DNA of 61,406 bases from Acinetobacter zhairuonensis (GCF_022601715.1 NZ_JAKVIM010000021.1:1-61406), one strand, 5' to 3'. Numbered from the stretch's first letter, positions 46,204 through 56,346 are shown. Notes: generated from the letters alone by a model not told the origin. Numbers and translations: made by a program.

Positions 46204-49200
46204 ATGTTGTCTAAGTTTTTTATACAACGTCCTATTTTCGCAGGTGTTCTTGCAATTATTGTCATGGCTTTGGGGCTTTTTTCTGTTCTGAATTTGCCAG
46301 TTGAACGCTATCCAGACATTGCACCACCGCGAATTACAGTCAGTGCCACCTACACAGGAGCTTCAGCGGAAGCCGTTGAAGAAAGTGTCACGCAAGTCCT
46401 TGAACAGCAAATCAAAGGCATTGATCATCTTTTGTATTTTAGCTCCAGTAGTGATTCCTCTGGACGCAGTCGAATTAGCATCAGTTTTGAAAATGGCACA
46501 GATCCAGATACTGCACAGGTGCAGGTACAAAATGCGATTAATGGTGTAGTCAGTCGGTTACCTGAAGACGTACAACGTCAAGGCGTAAATGTGTATAAGT
46601 CACTGGGGGATACCCATATGGTGATTGGCTTATACGATGCCACAGGTCGCAGCACTAATATCGAATTGTCTGATTACATGATGACGCATTTGGAACAGGA
46701 CATTGCCCGTATTGAAGGGGTAGGTGAAGTCGATGTATTTGGTTCGCAATATGCGATGCGCATCTGGCTTAATCCCGCTCAATTAAAACAATATAGTTTA
46801 ATGCCTTCAGATATTCGTGCGGCGATAGAAGCACAGAATACCCAAGTGGCTGCGGGTGGTATCGGGGATTTACCGACGGTAGAGCATCAATACCTCAATG
46901 CCAAAGTCACTTCAGGTTCGCGCTTGAAAACGGTGCCTGAATTTGAGCAGATTATTGTCAAGTCGAATCGAGATGGCAGTTTTGTTTTTTTAAAAGATGT
47001 GGCGCGTATTGAACTGGGTGCGGAAAATTATCAATCCTTTAATAGCATTAATGGCTATCCATCCGCTGGGATGGGGATATCCTTGTCTTCGGGTGCCAAT
47101 GCACTGGCAACGTCTGCTTTGATTAAAGCTGAGGTTGAACATTTATCCAGTAAATTACCTGCGGGCTATAAGATTGTGTATCCGCGGGATAATACGCCGT
47201 TTGTGCAGGAATCGATTAAGGAAGTGGTGAAAACCCTGTTTGAAGCGGTGATTTTAGTGATCATCGTGATGTTCCTGTTTTTACAAAATTGGCGTGCCAC
47301 TTTAATTCCCACCATTACCGTACCTGTGGTGATTTTGGGAACCATGGCAGTACTGTATGTCCTTGGGATGAGCATCAATACACTCACTTTGTTCGCTTTG
47401 GTCTTGGCGATTGGTTTGTTGGTGGATGATGCGATTGTTGTGGTTGAAAATGTTGAACGTCTGATGCATGAGCAACAACTCTCTGCCAAAGATGCCGCAG
47501 TCGAGTCGATGCAGGAAATCAGTGGGGCACTGGTCGGAATTACCTTGGTGCTGACTGCCGTTTTTATTCCCATGGCATTCTTTGGTGGCTCAACAGGTGT
47601 GATTTATCGGCAGTTTTCAATCACGTTGGTTGCTGCGATGGGGTTATCCTTAATGGTAGCTTTGGTGTTAACGCCAGCGCTGTGTGCCTTAATCTTGCAG
47701 CCGAGCCACAAGCAGAAAAAATGGGCAGTGTGGTTTAATCAAAAATTAGAGCAGTTAAAAACTCACTATCTTCAACTGACGCAATTGACCATGAATCATA
47801 AGCGGATCAGCTTGGTGGTATTTACTGCATTAATCGCCGTGTTTGCTTTGTTCTACCGCGCCTTGCCGACTAGCTTTATTCCAAGTGAAGATCAGGGCAT
47901 GTTGAGCGTACAATTTGAGCTGATCAATGGTGCACCGATGTCTAAAAGTCGTGAAGTGGGGGAAGAAATTCGTCAGTATTTCCTGAGCCAAGAAAAAGAT
48001 AATGTCAATTTGGTGATGGTACGTTATGGACGTAATTATTCAGGCACTGGGCAGAATTTAGGTCAAGGCTTTATTGCGTTGAAACATTGGGATGAGCGCA
48101 GTGGTCAGCACAATTCCGCACAAGCCATTCGAGGACGTGCGATGCAGCATTTTCGTCAGAATCGCAATGCCAAGATTATGGTGAACATGCCTTCATCGGT
48201 GAGTGGACTGGGGCAAACCGATGGTTTGGAATTCTGGATCCGTGATATTAACGGCAATGGACGCCAGTTCTTAGATGCCGAATTTAAAAAGTTACAAACC
48301 GCAACGGAACAGTATAAGAGTTTTGAAAATCTGGATAACAAAGCCAATCCAGACAAGGCAGAGTTACAGGTCAAGATTGATCAAAAACAGGCAATGGCTT
48401 TAGGTCTCTCGCAATCAGCAATCAATAACACCTTATCTGCAGCATGGGGTGGCTCTTATGTGAATGATTTTATCGACCGCGGGCGGGTGAAACGGGTAAT
48501 GATGCAGGGGGATGCCGAATTTCGATCTAAACCTGAAGATTTACAGCAATGGTATGTACGCAATGATGCCAATCAGATGGTGTCCTTTGCCAGTTTTGCC
48601 AATATCAATTGGGGGGGCGGACCTGAAGTCGTGAAACGCTTTATGGGCTACACCGCGCTGGAAATGGAAGCGGATACTGCCAAGCATGTCAGTTCTGGTG
48701 TGGCGATGGGTGATATTCAGCAATTAGTTAATCAGCAGCCTAATATTGACTTGGCATGGAGTGGATTATCATTTCAGGAGCAAAAATCTAGCCATCAAGC
48801 ATTATGGTTATATCTGATTTCGATAGGTTTTATTTTCTTATGCTTGGCTGCTTTATATGAAAGTTGGACCATTCCTACTGCGGTGATGAGTGCCATTCCT
48901 TTAGGGATTGGCGGGAATATCCTGTTCAGTGCAGGGATGGGTTTTCCAAATGATATTTACTTCCAGATCGCCTTACTCACGACCATTGGACTGTCCTGTA
49001 AAAATGCCATTCTGATTGTGGAATTTGCTTCTATGGCACAAACACGCGGTTTAACGGTCATGCAAGCTGCCATGGAAGGCGCAAGTTTACGTTTGCGTCC
49101 AATTTTAATGACTTCACTGGCATTTGGCGCGGGAGTAATTCCATTGGTTTTGGCCATTGGTGCAGGGGCAGCAAGCCGTCAGGAAATAGGAGTCAGTGTT

Positions 49201-49305
49201 TTAGGGGGCGTGATTTTTGGTACGGTTCTGGTGCTGATTTTCATACCATTTATGTATGTACTGATTCGCTCGCTGTTCAGCCTAAAGCAATCTGAAGTGA
49301 AATAA
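46204..49305 (+). CDS. RND-family drug efflux inner-membrane transporter (HAE1, AcrB/AdeJ-like)
   Basis: 1033 residues, full length, 12 helices. Two large periplasmic loops lie between helices 1/2 and 7/8. The proton-relay 'LLVDDAIVVVENVER' in helix 4 (paired aspartates near 405) and the lysine of 'SCKNAILIVEFA' in helix 10 are present, so it should be active. It probably exports drugs or lipophilic compounds. A membrane fusion protein and an outer-membrane channel gene are not adjacent on either side, so it must borrow partners from elsewhere or has lost them. Confidence 0.9.
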   Translation: MLSKFFIQRPIFAGVLAIIVMALGLFSVLNLPVERYPDIAPPRITVSATYTGASAEAVEESVTQVLEQQIKGIDHLLYFSSSSDSSGRSRISISFENGTDPDTAQVQVQNAINGVVSRLPEDVQRQGVNVYKSLGDTHMVIGLYDATGRSTNIELSDYMMTHLEQDIARIEGVGEVDVFGSQYAMRIWLNPAQLKQYSLMPSDIRAAIEAQNTQVAAGGIGDLPTVEHQYLNAKVTSGSRLKTVPEFEQIIVKSNRDGSFVFLKDVARIELGAENYQSFNSINGYPSAGMGISLSSGANALATSALIKAEVEHLSSKLPAGYKIVYPRDNTPFVQESIKEVVKTLFEAVILVIIVMFLFLQNWRATLIPTITVPVVILGTMAVLYVLGMSINTLTLFALVLAIGLLVDDAIVVVENVERLMHEQQLSAKDAAVESMQEISGALVGITLVLTAVFIPMAFFGGSTGVIYRQFSITLVAAMGLSLMVALVLTPALCALILQPSHKQKKWAVWFNQKLEQLKTHYLQLTQLTMNHKRISLVVFTALIAVFALFYRALPTSFIPSEDQGMLSVQFELINGAPMSKSREVGEEIRQYFLSQEKDNVNLVMVRYGRNYSGTGQNLGQGFIALKHWDERSGQHNSAQAIRGRAMQHFRQNRNAKIMVNMPSSVSGLGQTDGLEFWIRDINGNGRQFLDAEFKKLQTATEQYKSFENLDNKANPDKAELQVKIDQKQAMALGLSQSAINNTLSAAWGGSYVNDFIDRGRVKRVMMQGDAEFRSKPEDLQQWYVRNDANQMVSFASFANINWGGGPEVVKRFMGYTALEMEADTAKHVSSGVAMGDIQQLVNQQPNIDLAWSGLSFQEQKSSHQALWLYLISIGFIFLCLAALYESWTIPTAVMSAIPLGIGGNILFSAGMGFPNDIYFQIALLTTIGLSCKNAILIVEFASMAQTRGLTVMQAAMEGASLRLRPILMTSLAFGAGVIPLVLAIGAGAASRQEIGVSVLGGVIFGTVLVLIFIPFMYVLIRSLFSLKQSEVK

Positions 49306-49573
49306 TAATAAACGGTTTAGACGAGTTGGTGGGTGAGACGAACTCACTGCTAAGCTAGGATGATTGATGGAGATAGCATGCTCATCTTAAAAAGGATTCA
49401 GGATGAGCATCTAAGGGAAATGTTGTAGGCATGGTTTTGCATTGCAGATGCCTGAATGAATGAAATAGATTGTCTTGATCAAATGATCCATTGTTCTGAA
49501 TAACCCTTTGTTACTTTTCTGAAAATCAAAATGATTTAAGCTGTAGAGAAATCAACATCCTATTGACATCTAT

Positions 49574-50158
49574 ATGCCTGAACAGCCCTTAGCTACAAAA
49601 AAAACACCACAAGAAGTGATCCGTTTAGAGCGCGATTTAGCGAAATATGCCAATCTGATGGATTCGCTGATCCGTATTCCATTTACCAAGCAGGGGGTAG
49701 GGGCAGATGCAGCTTTAGGTACTATTCCTGTGGCTGGGGATGTCGCAGGCTTTGCCTTGACCTGTTATGCGGTATATAAAGCCAAGCAAATTGGGGTGCC
49801 GCAGCATAAATTAAATGTAGTGTATAAATTGGCAGCAATGGATTTGGTGGTGGGCTTTATACCAATTGCAGGAACCATATTTGATATTTTTATTCGCCCA
49901 AGTCGTAAAGCACTGGATATTGTGCATGAGCATATTCGAGAAGAGTATCAGATCCGCGATACGACACATGTGGAACATCCTTATCTACATGAGAAGCTAG
50001 AACAGAAGCAGCAGCAATCTGCATTTTGGCGTCAGCCCGTCATCGCATGGCTGTGGCTGCATATTCCCGATTTGATGGGTCTGCTGGTAATTGTTTTGCT
50101 GCTCGCTGCTTCTTGGTACGGTTTTACTGCCGTATGGTCGTGGTTTCAAAATGGGTGA
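49574..50158 (+). CDS. DUF4112 membrane protein
   Basis: 194 residues. The DUF4112 core (about residues 14-120) has the repeated glycine-rich 'PVAGD' and 'IPIAGT' turns around two hydrophobic helices. A C-terminal hydrophobic segment (about 166-186) adds a further helix. Function unknown in all bacteria. It is a single gene, terminated by a strong hairpin shared with htpX. Confidence 0.85.
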   Translation: MPEQPLATKKTPQEVIRLERDLAKYANLMDSLIRIPFTKQGVGADAALGTIPVAGDVAGFALTCYAVYKAKQIGVPQHKLNVVYKLAAMDLVVGFIPIAGTIFDIFIRPSRKALDIVHEHIREEYQIRDTTHVEHPYLHEKLEQKQQQSAFWRQPVIAWLWLHIPDLMGLLVIVLLLAASWYGFTAVWSWFQNG

Positions 50159-50176
50159 TTAAACCAATGAATCAAT

Positions 50177-50206
50177 AAAAAAAGCCTCCATGTCGGAGGC
50201 TTTTTT
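50177..50206. terminator. Bidirectional terminator between DUF4112 and htpX
   Basis: AAAAAAGCCTCC-ATGTC-GGAGGCTTTTTT, perfect arms, between two convergent genes. Confidence 0.93.
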
Positions 50207-50218
50207 GAATCTTTAAAC

Positions 50219-51124
50219 TTATGCACAGTCTAATTGTTGCAAGGCTGCTACACGTTGTTCAATCGATGGGTGAGTTTGGAATAAGGCTGCTAAGCTAAAA
50301 CCTTGTTCTTTACCTTCCGCAATCGAGAACGCTTTCATTTCTTTCGGCATTTGGTCAGGAAGCTCTGATTCTGCTTGTAAACGTAATAGGGCAGAGATCA
50401 TGGCGTGTTTACCCGCTAAACGTGCACCCGCTTCATCGGCACGATATTCACGATGACGGGAGAACCACATCACAATGGCAGAAGCTAAAATACCAAACAC
50501 AATATCAAGCACAATGGTAATGCCGAAGTAAGCCAAGCCTGGCGCTTCGCCATCTTCACGACCGAAGACGTTACGGTCAATGAAATCACCCACGACACGT
50601 GCAAAGAACATTACAAAGGCGTTCACGACACCTTGAATTAATGCCAGTGTCACCATATCACCATTGGCTACGTGACCAATTTCGTGAGCCAGTACCGCAC
50701 GTAATTCATCTTTGTTCATACGCTCAAGTAGACCTGTTGAAACAGCTACCAGCGCATCATTTTTATTCCAACCCGTTGCAAATGCATTGGATTGGTAAGA
50801 TGGGAAAATACCGACTTCTGGCATTTTAATACCAGAGCGTTGAGACAATTCCGCAACTGTTTGTAGCAACCAAACCTCTGCTTGGCTACGAGGAGCATTA
50901 GGGTCAATAAGTTCAGTGCCAGTTGTTTTTTTCGCCATCCATTTCGACATGAACAGAGACACTAAAGAGCCAACCATACCAAACACGAAACAGACGACTA
51001 ATAGGTTGCCTAGATTCAAGCCACCCGCGCCATGGTAACTACCGACACCGAAGAGTGACAAAATAATGCCAGCTACAACCAGTACCGCGAGGTTGGTTAG
51101 CAAGAACAAACCAATCCGCATCAT
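50219..51124 (-). CDS. htpX: Membrane zinc metalloprotease HtpX
   Basis: 301 residues. Helices at about 5-27 and 40-60 and a third pair near 160-210; zinc site 'HEIGH' at 147-151 with a downstream Glu in the 'EYRADEAGA' helix. M48 family. It cleaves misfolded inner-membrane proteins together with FtsH. The ATG at 51124 gives '[11 protein letters not shown]', the normal start. Confidence 0.95.
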   Translation of the reverse strand: MMRIGLFLLTNLAVLVVAGIILSLFGVGSYHGAGGLNLGNLLVVCFVFGMVGSLVSLFMSKWMAKKTTGTELIDPNAPRSQAEVWLLQTVAELSQRSGIKMPEVGIFPSYQSNAFATGWNKNDALVAVSTGLLERMNKDELRAVLAHEIGHVANGDMVTLALIQGVVNAFVMFFARVVGDFIDRNVFGREDGEAPGLAYFGITIVLDIVFGILASAIVMWFSRHREYRADEAGARLAGKHAMISALLRLQAESELPDQMPKEMKAFSIAEGKEQGFSLAALFQTHPSIEQRVAALQQLDCA

Positions 51125-51256
51125 TGAGAAAATCCTCTTAATATAGAAATATGATCTGATTTATAACTCATAAATCATCAGGATCAATATGCGGTGAATA
51201 GTGCAAAAATTCAAGAAAAAAACATGATTAGACGCAAAAAAATAACGAATTTTACA

Positions 51257-52111
51257 TCAATAAATTCGTGCAGATGCAGACGCATGTTCTGTGGAGTAGC
51301 TCCCCGATCTTGGGGCATAGGTATAACTGCCATCCGCTGCAATGATAATTTCACGTTGGCTACTTTTAGCTGGTGTGCTTGGAGTTGGTTCGGCTTGTGC
51401 CGATGGCGTGTAGTTAACGGATTGAGCCAGAACTTGCCCTGAATTGCTACCACTGCTGATCAGACCGCCAGAATACAGGTTACTATAACGACTGGAGACA
51501 CGACGTACATAGTCCTGGGTTTCTTTAAAGGGGGGAATACCGCCATATTTATCGACATTACCTTCACCTGCATTATAAGCTGCGAGTGCCAGCGAAGTAT
51601 TTCCGTTGAATCGTTTTAATAACCAGCTTAAATATTTGGCACCACCCATAATATTTTGCTGTGGATCATAAGCATTAGAGACATTAAAGCGACGCGCAGT
51701 AGCAGGCATCAATTGCATTAAACCTTGGGCACCTACAGGTGAACGTGCGTTGACGTTAAAGCCTGACTCAGTATGCATGACCGCTTTAATCAGACCTTCC
51801 GAAACGCCATGGGTTTGGGCGGCGTGGCGAATCATGGCATCAAACGCATTTCGATTGCGGCTGTAACTGGGTAAAACAGAAGATTCTGAACTACCCCAGT
51901 TGCTATAGCTATGCATATTGCTGTCAGGGTAATACGTCTTCTTTTCAACCTTTAAATGACTATATTTCCCTTTTTTATTGGTCAGCAGGGTTGTGCCATT
52001 CGATTCGGTTAACTGATAAATGGTTTCCCCAGCCACACAGGCAGGGCTGATTAGTACGATAGACGCACAGCCAAGAAGGTAAGCTTGCAAGTGATGCCAT
52101 TTATTTTTCAT
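51257..52111 (-). CDS. Lytic transglycosylase with SLT domain
   Basis: 284 residues. An N-terminal hydrophobic stretch (residues 6-27) serves as a signal peptide. A short DUF4124-like segment ('[15 protein letters not shown]') is followed by an SLT domain (about 90-200) with catalytic Glu in 'VMHTESGFN', and '[13 protein letters not shown]' and '[10 protein letters not shown]'. The C-terminal 70 residues are low in complexity. It cuts the peptidoglycan glycan strand with formation of 1,6-anhydro ends. Confidence 0.9.
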   Translation of the reverse strand: MKNKWHHLQAYLLGCASIVLISPACVAGETIYQLTESNGTTLLTNKKGKYSHLKVEKKTYYPDSNMHSYSNWGSSESSVLPSYSRNRNAFDAMIRHAAQTHGVSEGLIKAVMHTESGFNVNARSPVGAQGLMQLMPATARRFNVSNAYDPQQNIMGGAKYLSWLLKRFNGNTSLALAAYNAGEGNVDKYGGIPPFKETQDYVRRVSSRYSNLYSGGLISSGSNSGQVLAQSVNYTPSAQAEPTPSTPAKSSQREIIIAADGSYTYAPRSGSYSTEHASASARIY

Positions 52112-52380
52112 TGTTATCAGTTTTCTGTCCCCAAACAGTCATCACAAGTTTAGCAAAAAAATCAGGTTAAAAAGCGCTGCTGAATTTTATTTTTCACGAC
52201 TTTGTAAAAATCAAGCTTAATTGTGGAGTTAATAATCAAAAAAATATTTAATTTTTTTTTAATCAGGATTGCTTGACTATGATAAGTCACTGATATTTAT
52301 TAATAATAAAATTGATCAAAAAATGATCAATTTAAATAGAACCCTTAAACTATGGGATGAATCACCTGTCAAGTGTTTTG

Positions 52381-52425
52381 AAATCCACAAAGTTATCCAC
52401 AGCTTTTGTGGACAACTGTGGAAAA
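52381..52425. promoter_or_regulatory. Cluster of DnaA-box-like sites
   Basis: Four TCCACA/TGTGGA motifs in 45 bases: AAATCCACA (52381-52389), a perfect box TTATCCACA (52393-52401), TGTGGACAA (52407-52415) and TGTGGAAAA (52417-52425). The middle two face each other as an inverted repeat. There is no dnaA, dnaN or gidA nearby, so a regulatory or DnaA-titration site is more likely than oriC. Confidence 0.45.
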
Positions 52426-52498
52426 GTCCAAAAGATAAGCGTTTGGGATAAAAAATGAACTGCAACGTTCAAATTTACCTCATCAGCAAGAAGGAAAA

Positions 52499-52564
52499 AT
52501 GACAAGTCGGATTGTTCATGAGAATTTACATTCTTTAGATGCGATTGCTTGGCGAATCGGATAA
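52499..52564 (+). CDS. Possible 21-residue small ORF upstream of ttcA
   Basis: ATG at 52499 preceded by AAGGAAAA at good spacing; 21 codons to TAA at 52562-52564, 38 bases before the ttcA start. It could be a leader peptide, but length this small gives no statistical support. Confidence 0.25.
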   Translation: MTSRIVHENLHSLDAIAWRIG

Positions 52565-52602
52565 AATTGCGCGGTATTTTTATTTATGGGTTAATCGTGT
52601 CT

Positions 52603-53523
52603 ATGTACTCGCCAGTTGAGTCCGAACAAGGGTTTAATTTCAAGCCAGAACTCCCAACCAGCTCTGCCTATTATCGTTTGCTGAAAAAGCTGCGCCGCCA
52701 AGTCGGTCATGCCATTCGTGATTTTAAAATGATCGAAGAAGGCGATAAGGTTATGGTCTGTATTTCTGGTGGTAAAGACAGTTATACCTTGCTGGATATC
52801 TTGTTGCAGTTTAAACGTATTGCACCGATTAATTTTGATGTGGTTGCAGTAAACCTAGACCAAAAGCAACCGGGTTTCCCTGAAGATGTATTACCGCGTT
52901 ATTTAGAAGAAAATAACATTCCTTATTATATTTTGGAAAAAGACACCTATAGCATCACGAAAAAGTTAACCCCAGAAGGGAAAACTTACTGCGCGGTGTG
53001 TTCACGTTTACGTCGTGGTTCATTGTATGGCTTCGCGCAAGAGATTGGGGCGACTAAGGTTGCGTTAGGGCATCATCGTGATGACATTTTGGCAACCTTC
53101 TTCCTGAACTTGTTCCATGGCGGCAGCTTAAAAGCGATGCCACCAAAATTATTATCGACGGATAAAAAGAACATCTTGATTCGTCCACTGGCTTATGTGG
53201 AAGAAAAAGACATTATTAAATATGCAGAAATGCGTCAGTTCCCAATCATTCCATGTAATTTGTGTGGTTCGCAGGAAAACCTGCAACGCGCGATGTTGAA
53301 TGACATGCTACGTGCATGGGACAAAGAGCATCCGAAGCGCTTACACAGCATTTTTGGTGCTTTGCAGAACGTTTCTCCATCGCAGTTGGCAGACCGCGAC
53401 TTGTTTGATTTTGAAGTTCTCGATTCACAACGTGAATTTGACTTTAAAGAAAGTTGTTCGACTGAAGAACAAGGCATTAATAAGCGCATCAACATGGTGA
53501 ACTTAGGATTTGCGGCAGAATAA
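52603..53523 (+). CDS. ttcA: tRNA 2-thiocytidine(32) synthetase TtcA
   Basis: 306 residues from the ATG at 52603; the longer frame from 52549 starts at a TTG with an unusual N-terminus. PP-loop 'SGGKDS' at 55-60 activates C32 of certain tRNAs. The cysteines of 'CAVC' (about 130 and 133) and 'CNLC' near 220 bind the iron-sulfur cluster used for sulfur transfer. TtcA modifies tRNA-Ser and tRNA-Arg isoacceptors, among others; a tRNA-Ser gene lies 2.7 kb downstream by chance. Confidence 0.94.
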   Translation: MYSPVESEQGFNFKPELPTSSAYYRLLKKLRRQVGHAIRDFKMIEEGDKVMVCISGGKDSYTLLDILLQFKRIAPINFDVVAVNLDQKQPGFPEDVLPRYLEENNIPYYILEKDTYSITKKLTPEGKTYCAVCSRLRRGSLYGFAQEIGATKVALGHHRDDILATFFLNLFHGGSLKAMPPKLLSTDKKNILIRPLAYVEEKDIIKYAEMRQFPIIPCNLCGSQENLQRAMLNDMLRAWDKEHPKRLHSIFGALQNVSPSQLADRDLFDFEVLDSQREFDFKESCSTEEQGINKRINMVNLGFAAE

Positions 53524-53739
53524 AGTCACCAGACACCATTGTATGTAACAGTGGTGTCTACTTTTGTTATTCATTGATTTTCAACATGTATAAAAAGAAT
53601 AAAAACTGAACGGTCCGTACAAAAAACTTTAGCCCAATATTTGATTTACGTGCTATAACAGGCTTCAAGCAAAACAGCTTCGCTATGATGTTGTCTGGAT
53701 AGGCGACAGAAAATGAACAAATAAATTTGAGGAAACATC

Positions 53740-54123
53740 ATGCCTGCCTTTTTAACTGATGATTGGTTTTCAACTGTAGAAACTTTGACTGCGCAAGCAG
53801 GGGACTTGAATCTGCCACCAGCATTGGCAAATTTAGCCATCAACTTGGTTGTGACGGATACCAGTGGCAATACCGAGTTGGCTTTAGATGGCGGAAGAAT
53901 CTTAAAAGGTTTGTCTTCAAATGCCAAAACGACTTTAAATATGGATGCTGAAACTTTACGTAAAGTATTCTTAGAGTTTGATATGTCTGCAGCCATGCAA
54001 GCATTCATGACAGGCAAAATAAAAGTTCAGGGTGATATGTCTCAGTTAATGGCATTGCAAACGGCAAAACCAAGCCAAGAACAAAAAGATTTATTTAAGA
54101 AAGTCCTTGAGCATACTGCTTAA
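53740..54123 (+). CDS. SCP2 sterol-binding domain protein
   Basis: 127 residues forming one SCP2-type lipid-binding domain, with the 'TLNMDAETLRKVFLEFD...AFMTGKIKVQGDMSQLMAL' C-terminal half typical of the family. There is no signal peptide. Bacterial SCP2 proteins bind fatty acyl-CoA or similar lipids. The ribosome binding site GAGGAAA is good. Single gene with its own strong terminator. Confidence 0.88.
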   Translation: MPAFLTDDWFSTVETLTAQAGDLNLPPALANLAINLVVTDTSGNTELALDGGRILKGLSSNAKTTLNMDAETLRKVFLEFDMSAAMQAFMTGKIKVQGDMSQLMALQTAKPSQEQKDLFKKVLEHTA

Positions 54124-54135
54124 GTTGTTTTCCAT

Positions 54136-54170
54136 AAAAAAAAGCTTACCCGAAGGTAAGCTTTTTTTTA
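54136..54170 (+). terminator. Terminator after the SCP2 gene
   Basis: AAAAAAAAGCTTACC-CGAA-GGTAAGCTTTTTTTT, long perfect arms; works in both directions between two convergent genes. Confidence 0.93.
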
Positions 54171-54188
54171 TGCTCAATTCATGACTAT

Positions 54189-55301
54189 TTATATGTTCAC
54201 CAATTGAGGCGTATTTTTGATGTATTCCAAATAGGCTCGGATACGCGTGACATATTGTACCGCTTGGCGATAACGCCCATTTTGGGCTTTATTACCATCT
54301 AAATAACTATAGAGATTAACCCAGTTATTTGGATCCTTACCTTGCGCACTAATCCGCTTTTGAATCTGACTCACGGCACCTGGTCCCATGTTATAAGCAA
54401 CTAAGGCATACCAGTTACGATCAGGATAAGGCACATCTTCAAATCTGCTCAACATTCGGTCATAGTACTTGGCACCACCCTGAATACTTTGCGCAGGATC
54501 GGTACGGTTACTAACACCCATCGCTTTGGCTGTGCTGTTGGTTAGCATCATAATGCCGCGCACACCTGTCGGCGAAATTGAATCGGGTTTTAAATACGAT
54601 TCTTGATAACCAATGGCTGCCAAGAAATGCCAATCGAGATCATATTTCTCGGCTGTACGCTGGAAACTAGCTTTATAAATCGGCATGCGTTTGGTCAAAT
54701 CACGTTCAATAGAATCCCATGATTCGGCTTGTACCACGTTACGATTATAAAACGAAGCCAATTGGCTGATGGAACCTGTTTGTTTCCCTTGGCACACATA
54801 GCCGCTCGCGGTCTGTGTCAGGGGATCATCTGCATGTTTAAAGACCCAGTTCAGTTGGGTATTTAAACCGTTCTTCTGCAGGCTATATAAGTCACCACAG
54901 GTGGCTGAAAACGAAGTCAGCTTTTTACTTTCGATGTTTTGAATGCTTGATGTGGTAATGGCAAAGTTCACTTTACCTTGATCGACCAACTTCAATGCCG
55001 TGGCATTGTCGGGAACGGTGGTAAACACCAGCTCTACATTCATACTGTCAGCATAGTTACGGGCAAGGTCATAACCAAAGCCATGTAAATACTGTCCATC
55101 TTTAAATACAGTCGATGGATTTTCTACACCAACCACTGTGAGTTTGTTGTTGTTCACAACAGCATCATATTGGTAAGCCTTGCTCGCATTAATGGTATGA
55201 AACGGAATTAAGGCGGCGGTGAGTGCTAAGACTTTTAAAGGGAGTGAGAAAGTTAATGAGTTAAGGCAAAGCCTCGACCCAGAAGATGAACTACTGTGCA
55301 T
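54189..55301 (-). CDS. MltF-like lytic transglycosylase (periplasmic-binding domain plus SLT domain)
   Basis: 370 residues. A signal peptide is likely (hydrophobic 18-35). An SBP_bac_3-like domain covers about 45-200 ('GFGYDLARNYAD'). The SLT domain covers about 215-340 with catalytic Glu in 'GYQESYLKP', 'GVRGIMMLT' and 'ALVAYNMGPG'. This is the two-domain layout of MltF, whose first domain senses peptides and controls cleavage of peptidoglycan. It lacks a lipobox, so it is probably soluble in the periplasm. Confidence 0.88.
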   Translation of the reverse strand: MHSSSSSGSRLCLNSLTFSLPLKVLALTAALIPFHTINASKAYQYDAVVNNNKLTVVGVENPSTVFKDGQYLHGFGYDLARNYADSMNVELVFTTVPDNATALKLVDQGKVNFAITTSSIQNIESKKLTSFSATCGDLYSLQKNGLNTQLNWVFKHADDPLTQTASGYVCQGKQTGSISQLASFYNRNVVQAESWDSIERDLTKRMPIYKASFQRTAEKYDLDWHFLAAIGYQESYLKPDSISPTGVRGIMMLTNSTAKAMGVSNRTDPAQSIQGGAKYYDRMLSRFEDVPYPDRNWYALVAYNMGPGAVSQIQKRISAQGKDPNNWVNLYSYLDGNKAQNGRYRQAVQYVTRIRAYLEYIKNTPQLVNI

Positions 55302-55667
55302 GTTGTCTCCGCTACAAGTAATTTATGCCCTAAAAAGTCAAAGCAAACGAGGCCTTAAACTTTCATAAAGTTTGATAAATTCAATAAGGGGTGGGCAGTC
55401 ATGACGTCATTCAAAATGACATGGGATAAAAGAAAATTATGTGGGAAAAAACCACATAGGTTAAAAAGTACACGAAACTTAAGATGAGGGCATAATAAAG
55501 TCGGAAATAGGGATTGTCAAATTTAGTACAAAAAATAGTGAAAAAATGTAACATAAATACCTAATTTTATTAATAAATTATTTTTATACTCTTTTGTTGT
55601 GATGAAATTGAGCATAAAATAGCTTAAAAATGTATCTGTTTCGTACTCTGAAAAGACAATTTCCAAC
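55302..55667. other. Divergent promoter region between the MltF-like gene and greB
   Basis: 366 AT-rich bases without a gene. Two perfect 7-bp hairpins (AAACTTT-CAT-AAAGTTT at 55358-55374 and TATGTGG-7-CCACATA at 55438-55458) and a 10-bp palindrome ATGACGTCAT at 55401-55410 are visible; none can be assigned to a regulator. Confidence 0.4.
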
Positions 55668-56159
55668 ATGAAATCCAACTTAATTACCCGTGCTGGACAC
55701 GATAAATTGGTGGCTGAACTTCAGCATTTGTGGCGTGAAGAACGCCCCGAAATTACCAAAAAAGTGAACTGGGCAGCCAGCCTTGGAGATCGTAGTGAAA
55801 ACGCCGATTACCAGTACAACAAGCAATTGTTACGTAAAATTGATCGACGTGTGCGTTACCTTGGCAAGCGTTTGGAAGAGTTAAGAATCATTGATTTTTC
55901 TCCTGAGCAGGAAGGCAAAGTTTATTTCGGGGCATGGGTCGAAATTGAGAATGAGCAGGGCGAAAAAAAGCAGCTCCGGATTGTCGGGGTGGATGAAATT
56001 TATGATCATCATCCGCAACATATTTCCATAGACTCACCCATGGCACGTGCGTTGTTGTCTAAACAAGTGGATGATGAAGTGGAAGTGATGACGCCATCTG
56101 GAAAAAAGACGTGGTATATCAATACAATCCGTTATGAAAAGCCAGAATCAGCACCTTAA
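55668..56159 (+). CDS. greB: Transcription elongation factor GreB
   Basis: 163 residues. N-terminal coiled coil with the GreB tip 'GDRSENADYQYNKQLLR', which is more basic than in GreA, and an FKBP-like C-terminal domain with 'SPMARALLSKQVDDEVEV'. It releases long backtracked RNA fragments from stalled RNA polymerase. GreA is encoded separately at 14344. Confidence 0.95.
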   Translation: MKSNLITRAGHDKLVAELQHLWREERPEITKKVNWAASLGDRSENADYQYNKQLLRKIDRRVRYLGKRLEELRIIDFSPEQEGKVYFGAWVEIENEQGEKKQLRIVGVDEIYDHHPQHISIDSPMARALLSKQVDDEVEVMTPSGKKTWYINTIRYEKPESAP

Positions 56160-56251
56160 TGGTATTTTTGATTTTATTTTGTGCAATTAAATAGAGTTTT
56201 ATGCAAAAGTATTTGCCAAGTTAGAAAAAAATTTATATGATAGCCGCCATT

Positions 56252-56341
56252 GGAAGCGTGGCAGAGCGGTTTAATGCACCGGTCTTGAAAACCGACGAGG
56301 GTGTGAGTCCTCCGTGAGTTCGAATCTCACCGCTTCCGCCA
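56252..56341 (+). tRNA. tRNA-Ser (anticodon TGA)
   Basis: 90 bases with the long variable arm of class II tRNAs; anticodon loop CTTGAAA gives TGA; T-loop TTCGAAT; encoded CCA. Confidence 0.95.
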
Positions 56342-56346
56342 AATTC

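Larger units (their letters stand above)
52112..52602. other. Upstream region of ttcA with DnaA-like boxes and inverted repeats
   Basis: 491 bases between the lytic transglycosylase and ttcA. It holds an AT-rich 10-bp inverted repeat (AAATTGATCA-5 A-TGATCAATTT, 52309-52333), the DnaA-box-like cluster at 52381-52425 and a possible 21-codon frame at 52499. No real protein gene is visible. Confidence 0.5.

Noticed and set aside
52381..52425. Chromosomal origin oriC
   Set aside because: Only one perfect DnaA box, no dnaA-dnaN-recF-gyrB or gidA neighbours; a regulatory cluster is likelier.
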